A DNA stretch of 64,000 nucleotides from Ancrocorticia sp047602305 (lineage in GTDB: Bacteria > Actinomycetota > Actinomycetes > Actinomycetales > Actinomycetaceae). The notes beneath the pieces were generated by a model. The model was not told where the DNA came from. It did no database searches and saw only the letters and a program-made list of their open reading frames with translations. Where the stretch lies: positions 2,170,001 to 2,234,000 of the forward strand of contig JASGHO010000001.1 of NCBI GenBank assembly GCA_047602305.1, given 5' to 3'. The first letter of the stretch is position 1; every line of letters begins with the position of its first letter. The position numbers and the translations under genes were made by a program. Below, piece by piece: positions 8,896 to 17,423 of this stretch.

Positions 8896-9090
8896 TCGGC
8901 GGCGCCCGACAGACCACGCAATACAACCCGATGGTGCGCGGTACAGCCTGACGCTGCGATACAACCCAACGAGACACGCGACGCTGTTTGTAAACAACGG
9001 ATCGTGACGGGCTGTGCGCCGTAGATTCGCAGTCGGTACTCTATACGCTTCCACCCAACAACAGGCTCTTCACCTGGTAAAAGACGTCCA
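8896..9090. other. Intergenic, no recognisable feature
   Basis: Downstream of the Nudix gene. I see no T-tract hairpin, tRNA or coding frame. It leads into the tandem arrays. Confidence 0.5.
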
Positions 9091-9182
9091 CACCCCAGTT
9101 TGTGGGAGTTTTACACCCCACTTTGCGGAGGTTTCATGCCCCACTTTGCGGGAGTTTTATACCCCAGTTTGCAGAGACTCTG
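9091..9182. repeat. 23-bp degenerate tandem repeat (four units)
   Basis: Four head-to-tail 23-bp units starting at 9091, 9114, 9137 and 9160, sharing ACCCCACTTTGCGGGAGTTT with substitutions. No spacers, non-coding. The third unit carries TGCCCCA, also present in every unit of the 37-bp array 70 bp further on. Confidence 0.9.
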
Positions 9183-9249
9183 GCGCCGACGACGCCTCAC
9201 TCAATCCGTTCGTGTGCCGCTCACCCACTCAAGCGTTCATTCACCTTGT

Positions 9250-9561
9250 CGAGATATTGACGTGCCCCAACACCTGTTCGCTCTGGCGAGATATTGACAT
9301 GCCCCAACACCTGTTCGCTCTGGCGAGATATTGACATGCCCCAACACCTGTTCGCTCTGGCGAGATATTGACATGCCCCAACACCTGTTCGCTCTGGCGA
9401 GATATTGACATGCCCCAACACCTGTTCGCTCTGGCGGGATATTGACATGCCCCAACACCTGTTCGCTCTGGCGAGATATTGACATGCCCCAACACCTGTT
9501 CGCTCTGGCGGGATATTGACATGCCCCAACACCTGTTCGCTCTGGCGGGATATTGACATGC
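9250..9561. repeat. 37-bp tandem repeat array (eight units plus partial)
   Basis: Eight consecutive 37-bp units begin at 9250, 9287, 9324, 9361, 9398, 9435, 9472 and 9509, followed by a 16-bp partial unit. Each unit holds GATATTGACATGCCCCAACA and CCTGTTCGCTCTGG. Units differ almost only at two positions (CGAG/CGGG and ACGTG/ACATG). It is not CRISPR, because there are no spacers. 37 is not a multiple of 3, so minus-strand frames are open only because the unit has no stop in any frame. A hairpin with ATGGGAGCTTGGG arms follows at 9563-9606. Confidence 0.95.
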
Positions 9562-9562
9562 G

Positions 9563-9606
9563 AATGGGAGCTTGGGTTACAGACCAGCCGTATCCCAAGC
9601 TCCCAT
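9563..9606. repeat. Hairpin after the 37-bp array
   Basis: Perfect inverted repeat ATGGGAGCTTGGG / CCCAAGCTCCCAT with an 18-base loop. Followed by AT-rich sequence but no T run, so terminator function is uncertain. Confidence 0.75.
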
Positions 9607-9855
9607 ATCAATCCTCATATTTCGCTATAGCGCCCAAAAACACTTCGGCACAGCCACCAGCAACCACTTCACCGTGGCATCCGGCACTGTCCAGCGCCCA
9701 AGCTTAGAAGCTCAGACCTTCGGGCTGGCGTGGTAAACGTCTCGGTTCCCCTAGCACCAAGCCGAGCTGGCCACCGCCCCTCAGATGCGCGGGCCCTTAA
9801 ATGCAATGCTTAAGTGTTGGCGACACTTGCGGGCCCACCAACAGCGCACCCACTC
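9607..9855. other. Intergenic, no gene seen
   Basis: Short region between the array hairpin and the stop of the DUF4282 gene. No convincing terminator or coding frame. Confidence 0.4.
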
Positions 9856-10524
9856 TCAGGAGCGCGGGCCTCTGGGCGCGTTCGGATCAGTCGACCCAGG
9901 CGACGATGCACTACCAGCTTCCGGAGCAGAACCTGAACCTGGCGCTGGCGGATATCCAGTGCCCGGGGCGTAGCTCCGCGGAGCACCAGCCCCGGAAGCA
10001 GGGTTCTGGCTGGGCCCAGGCGCACTAGGCGCCCCGGGCACCGGGCCATACCCCGTTGGTGCAGGAGCCGGTGGAGACATCGGCGCGTGATAAGGCGCCT
10101 GAGGCTGAATAGGTACCTGCGGCTGGTAGATCGGCTGAGCTCCGCCGCGAGCGATCGCCACCAGAGTGGAGGTGTTCTCGGCTGTTCGGATGCCTGCCAC
10201 GTAGAACTCTAGCGTGACTCGCATAAGGAGATGGAAGAGGGGAACTCCAATGACCACGAAGAGGAAGAAAAAGAACTTCTCAATGCTGTGCACTTCGTAG
10301 CTGGACCGGGTGAGGGTGAATATCAGGGAGATCAATCCACCGACCGTCGAGAGTGCAACAATCACGATGTATAGCGCACCAACGACGCGCGTTGTCACGA
10401 AGTTCGTGAAACCGAAATCGTAGAGGGAGCCGAAGAACCCTTTCCTGGGGGCGAGGTTCTGTTGGTAGCCCGCGGGAGGACCTTGGGGCGCCGGATAAGG
10501 CTGTGAGTATGGCTGCTGAGACAT
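9856..10524 (-). CDS. DUF4282-family membrane protein with Pro/Gly-rich tail
   Basis: 222 aa. Residues 1-30 are Gln/Pro/Tyr-rich (QQPYSQPYPAPQ). GFFGSLYDFGFTNFVTTRVV then two membrane segments (about 48-70, 85-110) match the DUF4282 pattern FxSLFDFxFxxFVTxxxxxxLY. The last 100 residues are a Pro/Ala/Gly/Ser-rich disordered tail. Start ATG 10524 has AAGGA just upstream; ATG 10530 overlaps it. DUF4282 proteins are small actinobacterial membrane proteins without assigned function. Monocistronic, downstream of but separate from the VWA operon. Confidence 0.85.
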   Translation of the reverse strand: MSQQPYSQPYPAPQGPPAGYQQNLAPRKGFFGSLYDFGFTNFVTTRVVGALYIVIVALSTVGGLISLIFTLTRSSYEVHSIEKFFFFLFVVIGVPLFHLLMRVTLEFYVAGIRTAENTSTLVAIARGGAQPIYQPQVPIQPQAPYHAPMSPPAPAPTGYGPVPGAPSAPGPSQNPASGAGAPRSYAPGTGYPPAPGSGSAPEAGSASSPGSTDPNAPRGPRS

Positions 10525-10817
10525 GTGCATCCTTACGGGTCGGACATTGAGCTATCAGCATCCTGACGATGCGAGAAACTCGACGGCGAGTTCAGAGCGA
10601 ACCAGCTTAGATTTCCGCAGCACCAGTCGGAGCACGGCAAGATGCATTTGATTTGAGGCCGCGCCCGCAGCAGCGGAAGTGGCGCTCATTTAGTACCCTA
10701 ACACCACGCCCATCATTGGTCTGTAGATCGACGTGTCCTCTTTGGTCAATAAGAGGTTGCGCCACAAAGTCATGGCCTACCAAGAAGATCGCAGAATATT
10801 GTCTTTCATCGCCTCGC
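10525..10817. other. Intergenic between VWA operon and DUF4282 gene
   Basis: 293 bp. It should hold the promoter of the DUF4282 gene and the end of the VWA operon. I see no strong hairpin with a T-tract and no coding frame on either strand. Confidence 0.4.
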
Positions 10818-11792
10818 TCACCAATTCACGCCGCCGCTGTAGTTCTGATTTTGTTGGTCGTCGTACTGGCCCTGGCCGCGCCGGTTGCGCTCACGCAACT
10901 GTTCTTCTTTACCTTGCGCGTTGGGGTTAAGGTCGCCTCCCGATCCTCCGCCGGGCCCAGATTCATCGTTCTGACCACCGGATCCTCCGTTTTGCCCGCC
11001 AGAGTCACCGCCATTCGATTCATTCCCGGAACCCTCTTCTCCGGAGCCATTAGAGCTGTCAGCATCTCCATCACCTTGGCTGTTTTCCTGCTCCTTTTGT
11101 TCCTGACGCTCGGATTGGTCTTGATTCTCCTCCGATTCCAGGCAGGGCAGCAGAGTCTCCTGCGCTAGCTCGTACTTCTTCGCCGCCGCAGCCGAATCAC
11201 CCGCGGCTACGAGCACATCTCCCTGTAATTCCTGCCCAATCGACAAGTTGCGCCGGGCCTTGCATTCGGGCTGATTATCCGGGTCGACGATCTGCCCATC
11301 TTCTCGTTTCGCCTCCGGTACACGCGCTAACGCCACTTCCAGGTCGACGACGCCGGCGTCCACCGCACCTATATTCCGGATTGCGTGGTAGGTTCCCGCG
11401 TCCGCACCACCAGGATCATTTCCACCAGAGCTCTCTCCATCAAAGCTCTCTCCATCAGAACCCTCATGACTTCCATCGCCACCAAGGTTGGCAGGATCGG
11501 GGGCACTTGGCCCGACACCCACTGCATCAGGATCGACTCCCAGCCACAGTCTCGTGGTGCCGCGATTAAAGGGCGGCTCCCAGCCTTCCCAAGCATCGGG
11601 AGTGACCCTCATGTTGGTCTGGTAGTGCTTTTCAGCCGTTTCCAAACGACCATCACGATAGGCTTCTTGACCGAAATGAGCACTTGTGACCATGAGCCCA
11701 CTCCACACTGAAAGTCCGACAAGCAGCACGGTGACAAGCACTGAGATCAGCACTTTCACATTCCAGGACATTGTGAACGATCGCCCATTCAT
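10818..11792 (-). CDS. TPR-like secreted/membrane protein of the MoxR-VWA operon (BatC/BatE-like)
   Basis: 324 aa from ATG 11792, which overlaps the preceding VWA gene stop (TGATG); the longer frame to 12110 lies inside that gene. Residues 12-30 are a membrane anchor (VLISVLVTVLLVGLSVWSG). Residues about 35-75 read like a TPR unit (YRDGRLETAEKHYQTNM...WEPPFNRGT), and another AAAAKKYELAQETLLPC segment follows. The C-terminal about 100 residues are Gly/Asn/Ser/Glu-rich and disordered. TPR proteins at the end of MoxR-DUF58-VWA operons are typical Bat-type components thought to act with the VWA proteins in envelope stress or assembly. Last gene of the operon. Confidence 0.8.
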   Translation of the reverse strand: MNGRSFTMSWNVKVLISVLVTVLLVGLSVWSGLMVTSAHFGQEAYRDGRLETAEKHYQTNMRVTPDAWEGWEPPFNRGTTRLWLGVDPDAVGVGPSAPDPANLGGDGSHEGSDGESFDGESSGGNDPGGADAGTYHAIRNIGAVDAGVVDLEVALARVPEAKREDGQIVDPDNQPECKARRNLSIGQELQGDVLVAAGDSAAAAKKYELAQETLLPCLESEENQDQSERQEQKEQENSQGDGDADSSNGSGEEGSGNESNGGDSGGQNGGSGGQNDESGPGGGSGGDLNPNAQGKEEQLRERNRRGQGQYDDQQNQNYSGGVNW

Positions 11793-13387
11793 CAGAAACC
11801 TCCACTTGTTGTGGTGGAACTTCTCGGGTGTGTCACTGCGTTTTGTACAGGGTTTCGCACGGGGCGAGACACACCGACTGGCCCCACACCTGGGGACAGG
11901 TTTCGCGCCGGGTTTGACACCAGATCTTGCACCGCATTTGGGTCGAGGTTCCCTACCGGGCTTGGCATCACGTCTTGCGCTGCATTGTGTGTCGAGTTTC
12001 GAGCGGGATCTCTCATCGCTCGCCACAACTGGAGGGCCGCGCGCAAGCGCGGCGTGGTCGCATAGATTTCCCACATCATGAGTGCAACGAGCACCAACCC
12101 GAGAGGCCAAATCTGCACGTTATACACGCTCCGAGTGTTTGAACCTTGATCAAGAAGCTCTTCAATACCCGCGACCAACAATCCCTCGTCAATATCAGTA
12201 CCGGTATCTGCTCCTGTGCCAGAACCATCAGCGCTGGTATCGCTATCGGCGGCACCACCTCCAGAACCACCCGAACGATGCGCGTACGGAACCCCGAGCT
12301 GCTCTGCTACCTGCTTGAGCGCCGCCTCGTTGATGCGCGAAATCGCAGGCTGCCCTGTAGCTGGATCGACAATGTAGCCATCACCGCTATAGCCACCTTG
12401 CATGGGCATCCGCCCACCCGCCTTGGTGCCATAGCCAAGCACGGCGCCTCCCGAAACATACTCCCCAGCCGCAGCGAACTGCGGCTGGGGATCCGCATTC
12501 GTGTCCGTCGATTCTCCATCCGAGAAGACGTACAAAATCCGCACGTTGCCGGGCTTTTCTTCGGCCGAGCGCCGCAACGTCGTCGTCAATTCTTCAGCCG
12601 GACGATTGATGGTCGAACCCTGCGACGTGTACGAACTCTCCAACTTGAACGTCTCGGCCCAGGATTCCACTGCGCGCAGGTCCGAGGTGAGCGGCAGTTG
12701 AGTCGTGGCGCGAGAGTCGAAACGGATGATCGAGAAACGTGCTCCTGGGTACTCGCGGGCGAGTGCAATCATGTCCGCACGCACGCCATCGACCCGCTGC
12801 CGCCCGGGCGTCGAGTCCGTGCCATCAGTGCCGCCGTCACTACCAGCTTCGTTCTCAGCACTTCCTCCATCACCTCCATTGGTTCCGCCACCGGGCACGT
12901 AGTCCTCAGCGCCCATCGAGCCTGTCGCGTCGACGACGAAATAGACCTCTGCATTCGTCCCAATCTCAGCAACATCCGTGCGAATACCAGGAGCGGCGCC
13001 CATCAGGGCGACGACGCCGACCATCAGCCCACGCCGCAGCCACCTCCAGTCACGCCCAGTCAACTTCCGACGCCTGTCCGCGCCCGATCGTCCTTGTTTC
13101 ACCGAGTTCTCGCGGCCCGCCGAACTCTCCTGGCCCGCCGAACTCTCCTGGCCCACCAAGCCCTCTTTGACCACCAAGCCCTCTTGCTCCAAGGAGCCAG
13201 CACCCGAACGTTCTTGACCCGTCGAGCTCCCTTGACTCGCTGAGCTTCCTTGACCCGTCGAGCTCCCTTGACTCGCACGCCGCGAGCCCGTGCGCCGCGA
13301 GTCCCTCCAGCCAAGCCAGCACACAATCAAGCCCGCGACCAGCACAATCACCACTAGCCACCAGGGCCAGATCCATAGGAGTCTCAT
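11792..13387 (-). CDS. VWA-domain membrane protein (BatB-like)
   Basis: 531 aa, ATG 13387 overlapping the upstream gene stop (ATGA), GGAGG 8 nt upstream. Residues 5-25 are a membrane helix. Residues 40-115 are a low-complexity Gly/Ser/Gln linker with GQESSAGQ repeats. A second membrane helix lies at about 120-135. The VWA domain (about 145-420) carries an incomplete MIDAS (DATGSMG) and FSDGES. It contains Gly/Asp-rich insertions. A third helix (about 440-455) precedes a disordered tail with NPARNxx repeats. It binds a metal through the MIDAS in family members; its partner is presumably MoxR. Confidence 0.85.
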   Translation of the reverse strand: MRLLWIWPWWLVVIVLVAGLIVCWLGWRDSRRTGSRRASQGSSTGQGSSASQGSSTGQERSGAGSLEQEGLVVKEGLVGQESSAGQESSAGRENSVKQGRSGADRRRKLTGRDWRWLRRGLMVGVVALMGAAPGIRTDVAEIGTNAEVYFVVDATGSMGAEDYVPGGGTNGGDGGSAENEAGSDGGTDGTDSTPGRQRVDGVRADMIALAREYPGARFSIIRFDSRATTQLPLTSDLRAVESWAETFKLESSYTSQGSTINRPAEELTTTLRRSAEEKPGNVRILYVFSDGESTDTNADPQPQFAAAGEYVSGGAVLGYGTKAGGRMPMQGGYSGDGYIVDPATGQPAISRINEAALKQVAEQLGVPYAHRSGGSGGGAADSDTSADGSGTGADTGTDIDEGLLVAGIEELLDQGSNTRSVYNVQIWPLGLVLVALMMWEIYATTPRLRAALQLWRAMRDPARNSTHNAAQDVMPSPVGNLDPNAVQDLVSNPARNLSPGVGPVGVSRPVRNPVQNAVTHPRSSTTTSGGF

Positions 13388-14379
13388 AGCTTGAACCTCC
13401 ATCCGACGAGAATAATCACGCCCACCCCAAGCAGTGCCACGACCGGCCAGATGCCTGGCCGGTCGAAGATGACCAGTCGCGGGGTTGCATCAAGCTCGAT
13501 CGCGTCCTGCTGCTGAACATCTTTAATGATGGTTGTGGCGGCCTCAGCGTCGTTGGCGTAAAAGAAGGTGCCATCCACACCCTCGACGACCTGCCTCATA
13601 CCGGTTTCATCCGGATCCACCGCCATGAGCGAGTCAATGAAAAGGCCATAAAGCTTGATACCGCGGGTTTTCACCACGTCACCCGCCTCGGGGAGGGTGA
13701 AAAGTTCGTTGCCGCGCACCTCATTGTCTGTGGCCAGGATGAGGGTGCGGGAACGCTCGGTATCCGAGAGGTCGAAGGCTTGTGTGCATGAGACGACGCC
13801 GTCGCCCACCAAGGACGAGCCGTAATCCACGTCGGTTTCCGTCCCGGTGATGAACTGGAAGAACTCGTTTGTGTTCGTGGGCCACACGTTAACACCATAT
13901 CCCGAGACTTCCAGCGCCCGGGAGGCAGCTCGCAACTGGTCGGCGATCATCGTGTAGTCATCGGAAAGCGGGAACACCGTACGGGTTGAGGAGTTGAAGA
14001 TAAGGAGAGCAACCCTCTCACCTTGGAATCCTTGAACGATATCCGCAAAGGTGTCAAGTAACTGAGAGTCGAATTCGATAACGGAACCCGACACATCAAG
14101 ACACAACACAATATCTCGGGTGGCCATCTTATCATTTACATTGACACTGTCATTCGGGCGGGCTGCAATGATAGCCGCTGCGAGCAACGTAGACCCGAGT
14201 GCCACCGCAAGCGCCAGCGCACCAGCACTGTAACTGGCAAGCCGGGAGTGGAAGCGAGCGGCTTGCCGCACCCGCGCGGTATGAGCCACGCGCACGGCCG
14301 GGCGAGAATCGCGCCGCCGCCACGAATGCCACCCCATCGCCAGTGCTCCCGCAAACACCAACGGGAGAATCCACCACAT
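13384..14379 (-). CDS. VWA-domain membrane protein (BatA-like)
   Basis: 331 aa from ATG 14379, or 333 aa from ATG 14385. The first choice gives TGATG coupling to the small ORF upstream. One helix at the N-terminus (MWWILPLVFAGALAMG), a second at about 50-70, the VWA domain about 85-285 with complete MIDAS DVSGS, FNSSTRT and ATDNEVRG, and a C-terminal helix (WPVVALLGVGVIILVGW). This is the classical BatA layout: helix, helix, periplasm/exterior-facing VWA, helix. Part of the moxR operon. Confidence 0.88.
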   Translation of the reverse strand: MWWILPLVFAGALAMGWHSWRRRDSRPAVRVAHTARVRQAARFHSRLASYSAGALALAVALGSTLLAAAIIAARPNDSVNVNDKMATRDIVLCLDVSGSVIEFDSQLLDTFADIVQGFQGERVALLIFNSSTRTVFPLSDDYTMIADQLRAASRALEVSGYGVNVWPTNTNEFFQFITGTETDVDYGSSLVGDGVVSCTQAFDLSDTERSRTLILATDNEVRGNELFTLPEAGDVVKTRGIKLYGLFIDSLMAVDPDETGMRQVVEGVDGTFFYANDAEAATTIIKDVQQQDAIELDATPRLVIFDRPGIWPVVALLGVGVIILVGWRFKL

Positions 14380-14543
14380 CACCATCGCGACACCACCGCC
14401 TTACGCCTCACCAAGAACGACGACGACGCCCACGCCTCTTGCGCCCGCACCAGCGTCTTCGGCACTTGCGCCCGCACCAGCATCTTCAACACGCGCACCA
14501 GAATCCCCCGCACCCACGCCAGCACATCCACCAACACAACCAT
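14379..14543 (-). CDS. Small ORF of the MoxR-VWA operon (54 aa)
   Basis: 54 codons (MVVLVDVLAWVRGILVRVLK...VVSRW) that exactly fill the 157-bp gap between two operon genes. Its ATG (14543-14541) overlaps the upstream stop as TGATG, and its own TGA (14381-14379) overlaps the next gene's ATG as TGATG. The product is hydrophobic and strongly basic with a duplicated LVRAQ motif, so an amphipathic membrane-binding peptide is possible. I recognise no family. The symmetrical coupling is the main argument that it is translated. Alternatively it is a spacer that only keeps ribosomes moving between the two genes. Confidence 0.5.
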   Translation of the reverse strand: MVVLVDVLAWVRGILVRVLKMLVRAQVPKTLVRAQEAWASSSFLVRRKAVVSRW

Positions 14544-15007
14544 CACCATCGCGAGATCATCTCCAGGGCACGATCAATCGATTCTTCGGCGTGCGCCTGC
14601 GGATCTGGCGCAAAACTCGGGCGCTCCCAGGAGCTCAACAACTCCGCCACCTCGACAAGATGCGGCTGCGCCCGCATATCTCCCACCGACCACGACGACA
14701 CATCCCACCCCGAACGCTCCGAGACGATCACCCGCATCTGTTTCCCTAGCTCCTGGTGCAGGATCCGTAGACTTTCCTTATCCTTCACGGGCAGATACAC
14801 CTGCGCAATCTGTCGGATATCCGCCAGCCAACGCTCCCGGTCCGGCCCCGAGGGAGCCCCAAATCCGTCGCTCCTCGCCTTCCGCCTGCGCCAATACGCC
14901 AGGAACAAGTACACCAGCCAGGCCACGAGCAGCACCAAACACAGGATGAAGGTCACCAGAAAGGGCATTCGCCCACCAAACGGATCAACAAGAGAATCAA
15001 TCGCCAC
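14543..15007 (-). CDS. Membrane-anchored protein of the MoxR operon (DUF4381-like position)
   Basis: 154 aa from GTG 15007 (GGGGAGG 7 nt upstream); the GTG at 15028 has no ribosome site. One membrane helix (about 15-40, FLVTFILCLVLLVAWLVYLFL) followed by RRRK and a soluble C-terminal domain. Position between DUF58 and VWA genes is where DUF4381/BatD-like proteins occur in other operons; sequence similarity is too weak for me to name the family. Stop overlaps the next small ORF. Confidence 0.7.
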   Translation of the reverse strand: MAIDSLVDPFGGRMPFLVTFILCLVLLVAWLVYLFLAYWRRRKARSDGFGAPSGPDRERWLADIRQIAQVYLPVKDKESLRILHQELGKQMRVIVSERSGWDVSSWSVGDMRAQPHLVEVAELLSSWERPSFAPDPQAHAEESIDRALEMISRW

Positions 15008-15105
15008 GCCATGACCTCCCCGGACCACAAGTTACCTGTTCACACACCCAATTAACACCGCCAACGAATCTGGGCATTCGCCCACTCCGTGACTCAATAG
15101 GAGAT

Positions 15106-16053
15106 TCAACGCCCACGATGCTGCCTCCTCAGCAACCCCACAATCGCGGGCAGCACGTCCGCGCTCGAACTCACCGGCGCATGCAGCACTCCATGCGCTC
15201 GCAACACTGCACCGCTCGCCTCCTCCCACATGTGGCGATCGGCCATCAACTCTTGGCGAAACACCTCGTCTTCGCGCAGGTACGCCGGGAGGGGGATGTC
15301 TCCGTCGATCTCCACCATCTCGTCCACGTTTTCTTGCGTCAGCGGCATGTCCGCCACCCGCACCACGAGCAACTCATGCCGGGTTCGCACGCGCCGTAGC
15401 GCGATCTCATCCCCCGGCTGCGGCCAGAACTGATCCGTCACCAGGATGACGAGCGACCTCTCACGCGTGGTCCGCAGAACGTATTCCAGCAGGTCAGTGA
15501 CCCGCGACGCCCCACGCCCCTCGTTCAGCCGAGTCTGCGCACGCCGCAGCACATACTCCAGATGGGCCAGCCCGTGCCGCCCCGGAAAGTGCTCCACCCC
15601 GGTAGCATCACCCATCGTCAGCCCGAGCCGGTCACCGCGCTGCGAGGACAGGAACGCCAGCGTCTCCGCCGCCGCAAGCGCCACGTCCATCTTCTTTTCC
15701 GACGACGGCGTCGCGGCCAACATTTCACGCCCGGTATCGACGACGAGCTGGGTAAACACGTCCGTTTCCCGCTCAAAGCGTTTGATCACGGGAGAACCGA
15801 CACGGGCGGAAACCTTCCAGTCGATGTCGCGGACGTCGTCGCCAGGAAGATAGTCGGTCAGATCCTCGAAATCATGCCCTTTACCGGTGAGAATCGAGGT
15901 GTGAGCACCCTCGAAAAGGCCCGCCGCCTGCCGCACCACCGGCAGCGCGAGGCGCGCACGAACCAGGGCCATGCGCGAGGCGACGCCGGAATACCCCGTG
16001 CCGCTACGCCTCTGCTCCCCGTCAGTCGCGCCCATCTCTTCCACAGCAACCAC
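15106..16053 (-). CDS. DUF58 domain protein (MoxR-associated)
   Basis: 315 aa. The diagnostic DUF58 segment is GKGHDFEDLTDYLPGDDVRDIDW (split: about residues 57-79) followed by RFERETDVF; a VWA-like fold runs to about 290 (VVDTGREML, VILVTDQFW). No membrane helices. Start GTG 16053 lies 2 bp after the moxR stop; ATG at 16035 after GGAAGAG is an alternative. DUF58 proteins are encoded with MoxR ATPases and are presumed adaptors or metal-binding partners of the chaperone. Confidence 0.9.
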   Translation of the reverse strand: MVAVEEMGATDGEQRRSGTGYSGVASRMALVRARLALPVVRQAAGLFEGAHTSILTGKGHDFEDLTDYLPGDDVRDIDWKVSARVGSPVIKRFERETDVFTQLVVDTGREMLAATPSSEKKMDVALAAAETLAFLSSQRGDRLGLTMGDATGVEHFPGRHGLAHLEYVLRRAQTRLNEGRGASRVTDLLEYVLRTTRERSLVILVTDQFWPQPGDEIALRRVRTRHELLVVRVADMPLTQENVDEMVEIDGDIPLPAYLREDEVFRQELMADRHMWEEASGAVLRAHGVLHAPVSSSADVLPAIVGLLRRQHRGR

Positions 16054-16055
16054 CG

Positions 16056-17087
16056 TTACGGCGCGGGAACAGCCGCGAACACGGCATCCACCAGCGACTC
16101 CGGGGATACATCATTCGCGAGAGCATCATAGGTGCGCACGAGCCGGTGCCGGAGCACCGCGTAACGCAACGCCTTGACGTCGTCGGGCACAACGTAATTT
16201 CGACCCGACTGCAACGCGAGCGCCTGCCCCACCTGCATCAGGGCGAGCCCACCACGCGGCGAGGCGCCCACCCGCACCTGCGATCCGAAGCCCGGAATGG
16301 GCCGCGGGCCGCCACCGCGCGTGGTATTGATCAACGCCACAATGTAGGACTTGATGGCCCCATCCACGTACACCTTCTGGCTCATGGCCTGCAGAAACAG
16401 GATGTCCTCGGGGCTGATGGGTTCGACGCCGTCGGGCCGTCCAAAACTCCCCTGCGCGGTACGGGTAAGAATCTCAATCTCCTCAGAAGGCTGCGGGTAG
16501 GACAGCACCTCTTTCATGAGGAAACGATCCATCTGCGCCTCGGGCAGCACGTAGGTGCCTTCCTCCTCAATCGGATTCTGGGTGGCCAGCACCATAAACG
16601 GGACGGGAAGCTTGTAGATCGTGCCACCGATGGACGTCTGCCGCTCCTGCATCGCCTCCAACATCGCCGACTGCGTCTTCGCCGACGACCTATTAATCTC
16701 ATCCAGCAACACCACATTCGCATGCACCGGCCCCAACTGGGTGGAAAACTTTCCCGACTCATACGAATAAATCTGGGTCCCCACAATGTCATTGGGCATC
16801 AGATCCGGCGTGCACTGGATGCGGGAAAACGTACCGGAGATAGCGTCGGCGAGAGTGGTGGCCGCCGTCGTCTTGGCAAGCCCCGGAACCGACTCCAACA
16901 ACACGTGGCCCTGCGTCATCAACGCCGTCACGAGCGCGGTGTAAAGCCCCTCTTGCCCCACCACTCGACCCCGGAAAATCTGGCGAATACGCTGCAACAG
17001 CTCGGCGACGCGCGCCAATTCGTCGTCGGTAATCTTTCCCGTCGCCAACTCGTTCCCAGCATTCCCAGCGCCAGTTGCCTCTACCAT
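16056..17087 (-). CDS. moxR: MoxR-family AAA+ ATPase
   Basis: 343 aa. Walker A SVPGLAKTT (66-74), Walker B NVVLLDEINR (124-133), sensor 1 LATQNP, and the MoxR signature GTYVLPEAQMDRF. The helical lid spans about 235-335. First gene of a seven-gene operon (moxR, DUF58, membrane protein, small ORF, VWA, VWA, TPR). MoxR ATPases are chaperone-like machines that mature VWA partner proteins, often in envelope or stress functions. Start ATG 17087 has GGAGAG upstream. Confidence 0.95.
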   Translation of the reverse strand: MVEATGAGNAGNELATGKITDDELARVAELLQRIRQIFRGRVVGQEGLYTALVTALMTQGHVLLESVPGLAKTTAATTLADAISGTFSRIQCTPDLMPNDIVGTQIYSYESGKFSTQLGPVHANVVLLDEINRSSAKTQSAMLEAMQERQTSIGGTIYKLPVPFMVLATQNPIEEEGTYVLPEAQMDRFLMKEVLSYPQPSEEIEILTRTAQGSFGRPDGVEPISPEDILFLQAMSQKVYVDGAIKSYIVALINTTRGGGPRPIPGFGSQVRVGASPRGGLALMQVGQALALQSGRNYVVPDDVKALRYAVLRHRLVRTYDALANDVSPESLVDAVFAAVPAP

Positions 17088-17423
17088 CGTCCGCAGCTCT
17101 CCTTCGATTACTCCGCGTTACCCGGATGCGCTCTCGCGCCCCCGGCGATATTCTCACGCTAACCTGACTTTTCCCTGCTTTTCCTGCCTTCCCTACCTTC
17201 GCGGCCGGAAAATCGCGACCACACACCACAGATTCGCAGCCGCACACCACAAAGTCACCGCCACACGCTTGATAACACTTTGATTGCGGTTGCAACGAAT
17301 GTGTTCTAGCCAATAGTGCGATATTCCAACGTGCATTAGCGTGGGTGCGGTTGTGCGCCACCTCGTGCAACGACGCATCACCAATCGTGGCAGACGAAAT
17401 TTACTCATGGGAGAGAAAAGCCG
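17088..17423. other. Divergent promoter region moxR / DUF6636-like gene
   Basis: 336 bp, no gene. Contains a CACACCAC-rich direct-repeat stretch (about 17218-17260) and an imperfect 32-bp palindrome AACACTTTGATTGC...GCAACGAATGTGTT (17274-17305) that could be an operator or hairpin. Both flanking promoters must lie here, but no convincing -35/-10 pair was found. Confidence 0.5.

Noticed and set aside
9250..9561. CRISPR array
   Set aside because: Units are contiguous with no spacers, and no cas genes are present.
9221..9611. Overlapping minus-strand frames of about 125 codons over the 37-bp array
   Set aside because: All minus-strand frames are open because the unit has no stop; 37 is not a multiple of 3, so the peptides are artefacts of periodicity.
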